From the NCBI RefSeq assembly GCF_017308075.1, contig NZ_JAFKFX010000024.1:186001-250000 (forward strand): a DNA stretch of 64,000 nt, read 5' to 3'. The position numbers were made by a program, and so were the translations under genes. Source of the DNA: Allobosea sp. (GTDB taxonomy: Bacteria > Pseudomonadota > Alphaproteobacteria > Rhizobiales > Beijerinckiaceae). The notes beneath the pieces were generated by a model. That model worked only from the letters and a program-made list of their open reading frames with translations. It was not told the origin of the DNA and searched no databases. Below are positions 35,867-46,634 of the stretch, piece by piece (the stretch's first letter is position 1; each line of letters opens with the position of its first letter).

Positions 35867-36883
35867 TCAGGCGGCGGCGAGCAGCCCGAACAGGTTGCGC
35901 GGATCTTCCGGCTCGGTCAGCAGATCGATCTCGTCATAAAAGTCCGTGCCCTCGATCAGATCGCTGAGATAACGCAGCGCCGAAAAATCCTCGGTGGCGA
36001 AGCCGACGGAATCGAAGACCGTGATCTGGTCGCGGGTGCGGCGCCCTGCCGTCTCGCCCACGATCACCCGCCAGAGCTCGGTCACCGGGAAATCGGGCGG
36101 CATCTGCTGGATCTCGCCCTCGATCCTCGTCTGCTCGGGGAGTTCGACGAAGACGTCGGCACGCAGCAGGATTTCGCGCTGCAATTCGGTCTTGCCGGGG
36201 CAGTCGCCGCCGACCGCGTTGATGTGGACGCCGGCTCCGACCATGTTGTCGGAGAGAATCGTCGCCTTCAGCTTGTCGGCGGTGACCGTCGTGATGATGT
36301 CGGCGCCGAGGACCGCTTCCTGCGCGCTCGCCGCCACCTCGATCTCGAAACCCTGGCCGGCGAGATTGGCGAGGAATTTCTCGGTCGCCGTCGAATCGAT
36401 GTCGAAGACGCGCAGGCGCCTGATGCCGTTCAGCGCCTTGAAGGCGAGCGCCTGGAACTCCGATTGCGAGCCGAGCCCGATGATCGCCATCACCGCGGCA
36501 TCCTTGCGCGCGAGATAACGGGCCGCGACGGCCGAGGTCGCCGCCGTCCGAAGGGCGGTGGTGATCGTCATCTCGGAGAGCAGGCGCGGATAGCCGGTGC
36601 CGACATCCGCCAGCACGCCGAAGGCCGTCACGGTCTGCAGGCCGGACTGCGTGTTCTTCGGGTGACCGTTGACATATTTGAAGCCGTAGAGCGCGCCGTC
36701 GCTGGTCGGCATCAGCTCGATCACGCCGTCACGGGAATGGCTGGCGACGCGCGGCGCCTTCTCGAATTCGGCCCAGCGCCGGAAGTCCTGTTCGATATAG
36801 TCCGCGAGCCCGGTCAGATAGGCCTCGACCCCGACGGCCCTGACCAGCCGGACCATGTTGTCGACGCCCACATACCGCATCAT
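35867..36883 (-). CDS. Ornithine cyclodeaminase / mu-crystallin family
   Basis: NAD-dependent enzyme of 338 residues; the family converts ornithine to proline or acts on related amino acids. The Rossmann motif GLGSQSEFQALAF is visible near 150, and HINAVGGDCPGKTEL near 228-242 is the signature of ornithine cyclodeaminase, with the catalytic Asp in GGDCPGK. Two adjacent ATG codons at 36883 and 36880 follow GGAGGAGGG; either may be used. It is divergent from an Lrp/AsnC regulator, which suggests amino-acid-dependent control. Confidence 0.92.
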   Translation of the reverse strand: MMRYVGVDNMVRLVRAVGVEAYLTGLADYIEQDFRRWAEFEKAPRVASHSRDGVIELMPTSDGALYGFKYVNGHPKNTQSGLQTVTAFGVLADVGTGYPRLLSEMTITTALRTAATSAVAARYLARKDAAVMAIIGLGSQSEFQALAFKALNGIRRLRVFDIDSTATEKFLANLAGQGFEIEVAASAQEAVLGADIITTVTADKLKATILSDNMVGAGVHINAVGGDCPGKTELQREILLRADVFVELPEQTRIEGEIQQMPPDFPVTELWRVIVGETAGRRTRDQITVFDSVGFATEDFSALRYLSDLIEGTDFYDEIDLLTEPEDPRNLFGLLAAA

Positions 36884-36936
36884 CGCGCACCCTCCTCCGT
36901 TGTCTCGTTCTCTCTCCATTTTACGGCAAAGCAATT

Positions 36937-36965
36937 TGCACTAAGAACAGCGAACAAGTGCACTT
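36937..36965. promoter_or_regulatory. Candidate Lrp/AsnC operator between ocd-like and regulator genes
   Basis: TGCACT (36937-36942) and AGTGCA (36957-36962) form an inverted repeat with a 14-base AT-rich centre. The right arm sits in a perfect 10-base palindrome AAGTGCACTT (36956-36965). Lrp-type proteins bind such sites in divergent promoter regions. The place, between an amino acid enzyme gene and its likely regulator, supports this. Confidence 0.5.
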
Positions 36966-37013
36966 GGATGCAGAAATCAGAACAGTCTGCCAATCGGGAT
37001 TGAACATTTTGTC

Positions 37014-37439
37014 ATGCATGTTTTCGACGAGCTGGATCATCGATTGATCTCCGCCCTGCGCGAGGATGGCCGTGCGCCGATCTCGAAGCTCGCCACGATC
37101 CTCGGGGTGTCGCGCGCGACCGTGCAAAGCCGGCTCGACCGCCTGATCGAATCGGGGGCCGTGCTCGGCTTCACCGTCCGGTTCCGGCAGGATTCCGACG
37201 ACAAGGCGATCCGGGCGATCATGATGATCGAGGTCACCGGCCGTTCGACGACCGCGGTGATCCGGCAGCTACGCGGCTTCCCCGAATTGCATTCGCTCCA
37301 CACCACCAATGGCGGCTGGGATCTGATCGCCGAGGTCCGGGCCGACAGCCTGAGCGATTTCGACCGTGTCCTGCGCGAGGTCCGGACCATCGACGGCGTC
37401 CTCAACAGCGAAACCAGCATCCTGCTCAGTTCGGTCTGA
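37014..37439 (+). CDS. Lrp/AsnC family transcription regulator
   Basis: A 141-residue regulator with an N-terminal helix-turn-helix (DELDHRLISALREDGRAPISKLATILGVSRATVQSRLDRL in outline, residues 5-45) and a C-terminal RAM domain that binds amino acids (TTNGGWDLIAEVRADSLSDFDRVL). It is divergent from the ornithine cyclodeaminase-like gene, the usual arrangement for a local regulator. No strong ribosome binding site is seen; the ATG at 37014 fits the family N-terminus. Confidence 0.93.
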   Translation: MHVFDELDHRLISALREDGRAPISKLATILGVSRATVQSRLDRLIESGAVLGFTVRFRQDSDDKAIRAIMMIEVTGRSTTAVIRQLRGFPELHSLHTTNGGWDLIAEVRADSLSDFDRVLREVRTIDGVLNSETSILLSSV

Positions 37440-37686
37440 TCGACATGCTCTCCCGGCAACAGAAGCGACGCCGTAGTCGGACGCCCTCGGGACAGCCAGA
37501 AGGACGAGCCGGCGAGGCCCTCCCTCATCGCGACAACGCGACCTGCGGCCCCTGTCAGGAGTCGGCACGGCTCGTGGAGCTGGAGGACAAGATCAGGGTG
37601 CAGCGGGCGATGCAGCCGGATGGTGGCGAAGAGTGAAGTGACTTCATGTTTGGCGCCTCAGGTGATGAGGGCTCTCCGGGGCCCGG

Positions 37687-38604
37687 TCAGTTTACGGTCT
37701 TCTGCTTTCGCCGTGTTGCGACAGTGAGTGTCAATCCGATCAGCACGAGGGCAACGCCTATGAGGAAAAGCGGCCCCAATGCGTCCCCGAACATCACCGC
37801 CGCAGCCGCGACGCCAACGATTGGCTGCAGATACTGAATACTTGCCGCGATGCGTGCAGGAACCGTCCGTAGCAAATGAAGCCAGAGGAAGAGCCCGGCC
37901 ACGGTCACCATGACGCCGAGATAGACAGCCGAGGCGATGCCGACAGCGGTCACCTCGAATGAAACCCGCGACATCTCCCAAACAGTCCAGGGCAGCACCG
38001 CAATGAAGCCGAACAGAGTGCTCCAAGCCGCCACGACAACGGTCCCGTGCCGTTCCGAGAGTTCGACGCTCCACACATAATAGAACGCAATCGTCAACGC
38101 GGAGAGCAGCACGAGAGCCGCGCCCGTCAAACTTGTCTGCGATGCAGCGGAAGTCGCATCGCCGCGTCCCCAGGCGACCAAGGCGATTCCTACGAAGGCC
38201 GCGGCAATGCCGAGGGCCTGGATACTCGACACCGACTGCTTGAGCCTCATCGCCGCGAAAATGACGACGAAAGCGGGAATCGCCGCAGAAATCGTCGTTG
38301 CCACCGAGGCCGAGGTTCCAACGACACCGAAGGTTTGAGCAACCTGTCCAATCCCAATGCCAAGGATGCCAAGCGCTGCAACCTTGGGAAACGCCCTGAG
38401 TGGTAGACGCTGCTTTCCAAGGACGAGGAGGAACATCAACGGCACGGCGATCAGGAAGCGCAACCCAGTCAAGGTCAAAGGGGGCAGCGTAAGAAGGCCA
38501 AGCTTCGTGATGGGAATCGAAAGCCCCCACATGACAGCGAGGAATAGCGCCGCCGTAAGGTTTCGGAAGGATGCGCCGGTAGGGGAAGCAGCGGGTGCGC
38601 TCAT
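37687..38604 (-). CDS. DMT superfamily transporter (EamA type)
   Basis: Inner-membrane transporter of 305 residues with ten helices and two EamA repeats (about 16-145 and 158-295). FLAVMWGLSIPITKLGL opens the first repeat. Likely an exporter of metabolites or amino acids; the substrate is not predictable. Its base composition is visibly less GC-biased than its neighbours and its codon choice more mixed, and it lies next to a tRNA gene, so acquisition by transfer is possible. About 250 bases without a firm gene separate it from the Lrp gene. Confidence 0.92.
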   Translation of the reverse strand: MSAPAASPTGASFRNLTAALFLAVMWGLSIPITKLGLLTLPPLTLTGLRFLIAVPLMFLLVLGKQRLPLRAFPKVAALGILGIGIGQVAQTFGVVGTSASVATTISAAIPAFVVIFAAMRLKQSVSSIQALGIAAAFVGIALVAWGRGDATSAASQTSLTGAALVLLSALTIAFYYVWSVELSERHGTVVVAAWSTLFGFIAVLPWTVWEMSRVSFEVTAVGIASAVYLGVMVTVAGLFLWLHLLRTVPARIAASIQYLQPIVGVAAAAVMFGDALGPLFLIGVALVLIGLTLTVATRRKQKTVN

Positions 38605-38934
38605 GGGGGCAGTCGGGAGACGGAAGCTGGGCCGAAGCCTTAATTCAGCTTCTTGCGCGGGACAATCGGAACGCGGCGCCGGAAGCTCCCCCGCCGCTGC
38701 TGCTATCCGGGACCGTCACGAAGTTCGCGGACGCCCTCTTCGCTTGCTTCAGCCTGCCCGGAAAGAGCTGTCAAGCGCCGCGCCGCTCAGCGGCTGCTCA
38801 TGCCCGGCACAATGGCCGCTTCCGCGTCGGAGCTTCGCGGTCTTTCATCCATCGCAGCATCGTGGGGGACGCCCTCGATCTTCCGCTTTTCATTTTCGTG
38901 TAGTTTCAGATACGCACGGCCACCCAGAAAAAGG
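38605..38934. other. Gene-poor stretch beside tRNA-Glu
   Basis: About 330 bases without a supported gene. The end at 38926-38933 holds a T-run on the minus strand directly after the tRNA, a likely tRNA terminator. The other end should hold the DMT transporter promoter. No integrase remnant, attachment-site repeat of the tRNA end or other structure was seen. Confidence 0.5.
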
Positions 38935-39009
38935 TGGCGCGACCTACGGGAGTCGAACCCGTCTCCCCAGCGTGAAAGGCTGGTGTCCTAACCGATAGAC
39001 GAAGGTCGC
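38935..39009 (-). tRNA. tRNA-Glu (anticodon TTC)
   Basis: A 75-base gene on the minus strand. The acceptor stem GCGACCT pairs with AGGTCGC, the discriminator is G and CCA is encoded (TGG on the plus strand at 38935-38937). The anticodon stem CCAGC/GCTGG closes loop CTTTCAC, giving TTC. The T-arm GGGTTCGACTCCC is canonical. Confidence 0.97.
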
Positions 39010-39107
39010 GAGCTTCTGCCGCGAGGCGGCGTTGCTGCGAAGCGGGGCGAGCTATAGTCACCCTGCCGCGGTTGGGCAAGCCCGGTTTTCGGATTTCTGT
39101 CGACGGC

Positions 39108-40910
39108 TCACAACGGCTTCGCCAGATCGAGCACGCGCAGCTCCGCCTTCTCCGAACCGCCCCAGCGATTCAGGGTCAGCGTCGCGGCGAGGTGGACCTG
39201 CTCGCCGCGCGCCGCCAGCAGCGCCTGGCCGAGCGGCTCCTGCGCCGCCCGGAAGGCGACGCCGCCGATGCTGGCGCCGTCGCCTGCGCGCAATCTGACC
39301 CGCAAATGCCCGCCGCTACCGATCTCGACGACATCGGCCAGCCGATGCGCCGGCAGCACGAAGACCGGCTCGGGGCAGCCGGAGCCGAAGGGGCCGGCGC
39401 GGTCGATCTCGGCAAGCAGGCGGGGATTTGCACCGCCCGCGCTGATCGCCGCATCGACCAGCAGCGCCTCGGATTCGCGCGAGGCGGCGACATTGGCCGC
39501 GAGCTCTGCGCTCATGAAGGCGATGAAGGGCGCCTCCTGGCCGGGTGCCAGGGTGATTCCCGCCGCCATGGCGTGGCCACCGCCCTTGATCGCGAGCCCG
39601 GCCTCGACCGCCCGGCGCACCGCGGCGCCGAGATCGACGCCGGGGACGGAACGGCCGGAGCCGGTCGCGCCGCCATCGGCATGCCGCGCCAGGGCGAAGG
39701 CAGGACGTCGGAAGCGCTCCTTGAGCCGGGCGGCGATCAGCCCGACCACGCCCGGATGCCAGTCGGCCGAGCCGACCAGCAGAACCGGATGCTCGACCGC
39801 GTCGCCGAGACGGTGCTCGACCTCGGCCACGGCCTCCTCGACGGCGGCGCGCTCGATCTCCTGCCGCTCCTGGTTCAGCCGGTTGAGCTCGGCGGCGATG
39901 CTGCGTGCCTCGACCTCGTCATCGGTCATCAGCAGGCGCGCGCCGAGGCCGGCATCGCCGATCCGCCCGCCGGCATTGATGCGCGGGCCGAGCAGGAAGC
40001 CGAGATGCCAGGGCTGGGCCGGGCCATCGAGCCCGGCGGCGTCGAGCAGCGCCGCGAGACCGGGCCGCTGGCGCAGCCTCAGAATGGCGATGCCCTGGCG
40101 CACGAAAGCACGGTTGAGGCCGATCAACGGCACCACGTCGGCGACGGTCGCGAGCCCGACGAGATCGAGCATCGCCAGAAGATCGGGCTCCCCGCCCCGG
40201 CCCGACCAATGCCCGAGCCGGCGCAGTTCGCGTGCGGTCGCGACCAGCGTCAGGAAGACCACGCCGGCGGCGCAGAGATGGCCGAGGCCGGAGAGATCGT
40301 CCTGCCGGTTCGGATTGACGATCGCGGCCGCCGCCGGCAGCTGCTCCGGCGCCTGGTGGTGGTCGAGCACGACGACATCGAGGCCGAGCCTCACGGCCTC
40401 GCGCAGCGGTTCATGGCTGGTCGTGCCGCAATCGACCGTGACGAGGAGCGTCGCGCCCTCCCCGGCCAGCATGGCGATCGCCTCGCTATTCGGGCCGTAG
40501 CCTTCGATCAGCCGGTCGGGAATGTGCACGCGCGGGCGGGCCCCGGCCTGCTTGAGGAAGATCGCGAGCAGCGCCGCCGAGCAGGCGCCGTCGACGTCGT
40601 AGTCGCCGAAGATCGCGACCTTCTCAGCCCGCAGCGCCGCCTGCGCCAGCCTTTGAGCCGCCGGTTCCATGTCGAGCAGCACGGAAGGGTCCGGCAGCAG
40701 ATCGCGCAGCTTCGGTTCGAGATAGCGCAGGGCCTCGCTGGCGACGACGCCGCGCCCGGCCAGGATGCGCGCCACAGCGTCGGGGACGCCTTCGACCTGC
40801 GCCAGGGCTTCGGCCCGCGCCAGCCCCGCAAGGTCGAGCCGATCACGCCAGGGGCGTCCGAGCGCCGAGCGCTCCACGCCGAGAAAGGCGCGTTGGGAAA
40901 GGGAAGTCAT
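39108..40910 (-). CDS. recJ: Single-stranded-DNA-specific exonuclease RecJ
   Basis: 5'-3' exonuclease of recombination and mismatch repair, 600 residues. DHH-family motifs are clear: DYDVDG (103-108) and DHH (183-185), with VTVDCG between them. The DHHA1 region (GGGHAMAAG, near 450) and a C-terminal OB fold follow. The ATG at 40910 begins the family N-terminus; the upstream open frame is not related. It lies 58 bases after the MFS gene on the same strand. Confidence 0.96.
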   Translation of the reverse strand: MTSLSQRAFLGVERSALGRPWRDRLDLAGLARAEALAQVEGVPDAVARILAGRGVVASEALRYLEPKLRDLLPDPSVLLDMEPAAQRLAQAALRAEKVAIFGDYDVDGACSAALLAIFLKQAGARPRVHIPDRLIEGYGPNSEAIAMLAGEGATLLVTVDCGTTSHEPLREAVRLGLDVVVLDHHQAPEQLPAAAAIVNPNRQDDLSGLGHLCAAGVVFLTLVATARELRRLGHWSGRGGEPDLLAMLDLVGLATVADVVPLIGLNRAFVRQGIAILRLRQRPGLAALLDAAGLDGPAQPWHLGFLLGPRINAGGRIGDAGLGARLLMTDDEVEARSIAAELNRLNQERQEIERAAVEEAVAEVEHRLGDAVEHPVLLVGSADWHPGVVGLIAARLKERFRRPAFALARHADGGATGSGRSVPGVDLGAAVRRAVEAGLAIKGGGHAMAAGITLAPGQEAPFIAFMSAELAANVAASRESEALLVDAAISAGGANPRLLAEIDRAGPFGSGCPEPVFVLPAHRLADVVEIGSGGHLRVRLRAGDGASIGGVAFRAAQEPLGQALLAARGEQVHLAATLTLNRWGGSEKAELRVLDLAKPL

Positions 40911-40968
40911 CCGCCACCGGTCGCCCGACGAGGCGCCTTCGTCAACGGGGCGCGATGCCGCCGGCCCG

Positions 40969-42408
40969 TCATTCCAGCGGTTTCTGGTCGGCGATCGCCT
41001 GCGCCGTCGCCTTGCGGGCGCTGACAGGCGCATGACCGGAGACCTCGGCGCCGGCATCCGGCTTGAGCCGCGCCATCCAAAGCGCCGAGGAGGCCGCGAT
41101 CAGCCCGACGAGTACGAAGGCCGGCCAGAAATCGGCGGCGCCTAGCGCCGCACCGCCATTGAAGGCGTTCGCCGTCTCCAGCGCGAAGGCGCCGATGGTG
41201 ACGCCGAGGCTCAGCGATAATTGCTGCGCGACGCTCGACAGGCTGGTCGCGCTCGACATGTCGCGGTTCGAGATGTCGGCATAGCTCAGCGCATTGATGC
41301 CGGTGAATTGGAGCGAACGGAAGCAGCCGCCGATCAGGAGCACGCAGAGCATCAGCCAATGCGGCGTCGCCGGCGTGAACAGGCCGGAGGCGGCGAGGAA
41401 GGCGGCGCCGATCAGGGCGTTGAAGATCAGCACGCGGCGGAAGCCGAATCGCTGCAGGATCGTCTTCGCCAGGGTCTTCATGATCAGCGCGCCAGCCGCC
41501 GAGGCGAAGGTGATCAGGCCCGATTGCAGCGCGTTGAGGCCGAAGCCGAGCTGCAGCATCAGCGGCAGCAGGAACGGGATCGCGCCGATGCCGATGCGGA
41601 AGATCGAGCCGCCGATCACGCCGGTATTATAGGTCGGGATCCGCAGCAGCCCGAGATTGAGCACTGGATGGGGGGTGCGCCGGGCGTGGAACCAGTAGGC
41701 CAGCAATGCCAGTGCGCCGAACGCGACGCAGGCATAGGAGACGCTCTCCGGTACGAGATGCCGCCCGCCGGTCACCAGGCCGAGCATCAGGGCGGCAAAG
41801 CCGGTCGAGGACAGCAGGAAGCCCTTGATGTCCAGCGGCGCCACGTCCTCCTCGCGGATATCCTCGAAGAACTTCGTCGCCAGCACGATGCCGAGCAGAC
41901 CGATCGGCAGGTTGATGAAGAAGATCCAGCGCCAGTCGAAATAGGTGGTGATGAAACCGCCCAGCACGGGGCCGACCACGGGGCCGACCAGCGCCGGTAC
42001 GGTCAGATAGGCGAGCGCGCTGACCAGTTGCGATTTCTCGACGCTGCGCAGGATGACGAGGCGGCCGACCGGCACCATCATCGCCCCGCCCATGCCCTGC
42101 AGGAAGCGGGCGCCGACGAAAGCGCCGAGCGAGTTCGAGAGCGCGCAGAGCACCGAGCCGAGCATGAACACGCCGAGCGCCGTACGGAAGATCGTGCGAG
42201 CGCCGAACCTGTCGGCCATCCAGCCCGAGATCGGGATGAAGACCGCGAGGCTGACCAGATAGGAGGTGACCGCCAGCTTGAGGGCGATCGGGTCCTCGCC
42301 AAGCGATTGCGCGATCACCGGCAGCGAGGTGGCGATCACCGTCGAGTCGGTGTTCTCCATGAACAGCGCACAGGCGACGATCAGAGGCAGGAGCTTGGCA
42401 CGCTGCAC
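40969..42408 (-). CDS. MFS multidrug exporter, DHA2 (EmrB/QacA) type
   Basis: Proton-driven exporter of 479 residues with about fourteen helices. Motif A appears as GWMADRFGARTIF, motif C as LTVPALVGPVVGPVLGGFI in outline, and MENTDSTVIATSLPVIA in helix 1 is the DHA2 pattern (LDxTIVNVALP-like). A GTG at 42408 is taken as start because the family begins MQRAKLLPLIVACALFM; there is no strong ribosome binding site, and an ATG at 42570 would add a non-family segment. It probably precedes recJ on one transcript. Confidence 0.88.
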   Translation of the reverse strand: MQRAKLLPLIVACALFMENTDSTVIATSLPVIAQSLGEDPIALKLAVTSYLVSLAVFIPISGWMADRFGARTIFRTALGVFMLGSVLCALSNSLGAFVGARFLQGMGGAMMVPVGRLVILRSVEKSQLVSALAYLTVPALVGPVVGPVLGGFITTYFDWRWIFFINLPIGLLGIVLATKFFEDIREEDVAPLDIKGFLLSSTGFAALMLGLVTGGRHLVPESVSYACVAFGALALLAYWFHARRTPHPVLNLGLLRIPTYNTGVIGGSIFRIGIGAIPFLLPLMLQLGFGLNALQSGLITFASAAGALIMKTLAKTILQRFGFRRVLIFNALIGAAFLAASGLFTPATPHWLMLCVLLIGGCFRSLQFTGINALSYADISNRDMSSATSLSSVAQQLSLSLGVTIGAFALETANAFNGGAALGAADFWPAFVLVGLIAASSALWMARLKPDAGAEVSGHAPVSARKATAQAIADQKPLE

Positions 42409-42700
42409 GGGCGGACTTTCTGGCGAGCTGCGCGTCAGCCTTAATCCGCGATCCGCCCTCTGACGAGATGCAGGGGCAAGAATCGCTGGCTTGCGCGAGT
42501 TGCGCCTGCCGCATGACGAATCCATCCACCGCCCGCAAGGTGACTGCGAGGCAGGCGCAAGCCTTGGCACGAAGACGTGATGGCAAGCTGGCCATGCGTT
42601 CGATGCAGGTCAAAGACGGGCGCGCGTCCCTATGTGAAGTCCGGGGCGAAGATCTTCACATTCGAGATCGGAAGGGCCGGCTCGCCGGCGAAGGTGTCCC

Positions 42701-44688
<1,988 letters not shown>

Positions 44689-44737
44689 GAAACCTGCTTT
44701 GATGCATGTCTGCAGCGCGTCCTTCACGAGGTAGGCC

Positions 44738-45148
44738 ATGACGCTCAAGCTGATCTATCCGGCGCTCGCCCAGATCTTCTGGACCTTCGTCGTGCTGATG
44801 ATCACGTTCCTGCGTCGCAAGAAGGCCTTCGCCAATCGCGAGGTCCGCATAGCGGACGTCGCCGTCTCGACCGAGCGCTATCCGGAACCCGCCCGGCTCG
44901 CCGCCGCGAATTTCAGCAACCAGTTCGAGACGCCGGTGCTGTTCTTCGCGCTGGTGCTGATCGCGACCCATGTCGGTGCCACCGGCTATGCCATGGCGGC
45001 CCTGGCCTGGGCTTTCGTGGCGACGCGGATCGTGCACACATTGATCCACACCGGTGGCAACGACCTGCGCCGGCGCGCCCTCGTCTTCGCCGCCGGCGTC
45101 GCCTGCCTGTTCTTGATGTGGATAGGTGTCGTCGTCGCGATACTGTGA
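44738..45148 (+). CDS. MAPEG family membrane protein
   Basis: A 136-residue membrane protein with four helices, the size and topology of the MAPEG family (membrane-associated glutathione-handling proteins). The NFSNQFETPVLFFALVL segment is the family signature, and a second conserved part is RIVHTLIHTGGNDLRRRA. The function in bacteria is unclear; glutathione S-transferase or peroxidase activity is known for some members. It may be cotranscribed with guaB. Confidence 0.87.
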   Translation: MTLKLIYPALAQIFWTFVVLMITFLRRKKAFANREVRIADVAVSTERYPEPARLAAANFSNQFETPVLFFALVLIATHVGATGYAMAALAWAFVATRIVHTLIHTGGNDLRRRALVFAAGVACLFLMWIGVVVAIL

Positions 45149-45374
45149 ACGGGACTTGCCCTAACCCGCTATCCTTGGATGAGCGACGCGGCGCAAGGTA
45201 TTCGTTGTCCGTGTCACATTGTCGCGACGTGCCGCGATAGGCCGCAACAATGCGTGATGCCGGCTTGCGCCGGAAAACAACCCTCTGCATGCTTGATTTC
45301 GGCGGCGGCGATGGTTGGTGGGGTGGCGGTTCCGTAAGGTTCCGCCCGGCCGCTCGCATGGCGCAAGGCTCTTC

Positions 45375-46634
45375 ATGGCAAGGCTGTCTCTCGGGCGTTT
45401 GGCCCTGTTCTCGGCGGCAGGAATCCTCGCTGTCGGCGCCGCTCTGCACTACACCGGCCGCCCCATCCCCTGGCCGCTCGACCAGGTTCCCTATGGCAAG
45501 CTGATCCCGACACAGGCGAAGCCCCCTGCGCCGGTCGCCACCGGGCCGGGCGGGCGCGGCTCCGGCAGCCGTCCGGCGGTGACGGTCGTCACCGCCAAGG
45601 CCGAACGCCGGGCGATGCCGGTCCGCCTCGATGCGATCGGCACCGTCCAGGCGATCTCGTCGGTCAATGTCCGCTCGCGCGTCGACACGCAGATCACCGA
45701 GGTGGCCTTCAAGGATGGCGGCTACGTCAAGAAGGGCGACGTGCTCTTCCGGCTCGATTCGCGCCTGGCCGAGGCGCTGATCAAGCAATCGGAAGCCGGT
45801 GTCGCCAAGGACCGCGCCTCGCTCGCCTCGGCCGAGACTGATCTCAGGCGCGCCGAGGAACTGGCCAAGCGCGATTTCGCCACCGATCAGCGCCTCGATA
45901 CCGCGCGCACCCAGGTCGCGACCCTGAAGGCGGCCATTCGCGGCGGCGAGGCTGCGGTCGAGGCGCTCAAGGTCCAGCTCAGCTACTACACCATCCTCGC
46001 CCCCGTCTCCGGCCGCATCGGCGCCGCCGGGCTGAAGGAAGGCAACATCGCCAAGACCGGCGACAATTCGACCGTGCTGGTGACGATCAACCAGATCGAC
46101 CCGATCTATGTCAGCTTCGCCGTCGCCCAGCGCCACCTCCCGGATATCCGCACCGCGATGGCGGCGGGGACCGCCGTCGTGCAGGCGACGCAACATGGCG
46201 TCTCGAAAAGCGTCGAGGGCACGATCGCGGTCATCGACAACCTGGTCGACGCGACGACCGGCACGATCCAGATCCGGGCCTCCTTCGAAAACGCCGATGA
46301 AACCCTCTGGCCCGGCGCGCTCTGCCAGGTCCGCGTGACGCTGCGTGTCGACCCCCACGCCGTCACCGTGCCGCGGGAGGCGATCCAGACCGGGCAGAAC
46401 GGCTCCTTCGTCTTCGTCGTCGAAGACGGCGTCGCCCGGGCCCGGACGGTCGCCGTCGACCGCACGGTCGATGATCGTGTCGTGATCACCTCCGGCCTCG
46501 TCGGCGACGAGACGGTCGTCGTCGACGGCCAGCTCCTGCTGACCGAAGGGGCCCGCACCGTCGAGCGCAAGCGCGATCGCGGCGGCCAGAGTCCGCCGCC
46601 GAACCAGACTTCGCTGCGCGGGAGCGCCGGCTGA
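45375..46634 (+). CDS. RND efflux periplasmic adaptor (MFP/HlyD family)
   Basis: Membrane-fusion protein of 419 residues linking the RND pump to an outer-membrane channel. It has an N-terminal signal anchor (about 5-25), a Pro/Gly-rich linker, the lipoyl half-motifs (GTVQAISSVNVRSRVDTQI and LSYYTILAPVSGRIG in outline), a coiled-coil hairpin between them, and a beta-barrel domain. AAGG lies 6 bases before the ATG at 45375. Its stop overlaps the pump start by one base (TGATG). No TolC-type gene is nearby. Confidence 0.93.
   Translation: MARLSLGRLALFSAAGILAVGAALHYTGRPIPWPLDQVPYGKLIPTQAKPPAPVATGPGGRGSGSRPAVTVVTAKAERRAMPVRLDAIGTVQAISSVNVRSRVDTQITEVAFKDGGYVKKGDVLFRLDSRLAEALIKQSEAGVAKDRASLASAETDLRRAEELAKRDFATDQRLDTARTQVATLKAAIRGGEAAVEALKVQLSYYTILAPVSGRIGAAGLKEGNIAKTGDNSTVLVTINQIDPIYVSFAVAQRHLPDIRTAMAAGTAVVQATQHGVSKSVEGTIAVIDNLVDATTGTIQIRASFENADETLWPGALCQVRVTLRVDPHAVTVPREAIQTGQNGSFVFVVEDGVARARTVAVDRTVDDRVVITSGLVGDETVVVDGQLLLTEGARTVERKRDRGGQSPPPNQTSLRGSAG

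Noticed and set aside
37445-37636. 63-codon open frame 5 bases after the Lrp gene, with a CGPC motif
   Set aside because: No ribosome binding site, very basic low-complexity first half, no family recognised. A degraded or spurious frame is likelier, though the C-terminal third looks protein-like.
39072-41024. 650-codon plus-strand open frame over recJ
   Set aside because: Antisense shadow of recJ, whose DHH motifs are clear.
42409-42700. Possible small gene between the MFS exporter and the secreted protein
   Set aside because: The open frames are short or run out of frame into the secreted protein gene, and none has a ribosome binding site with a family-like product.
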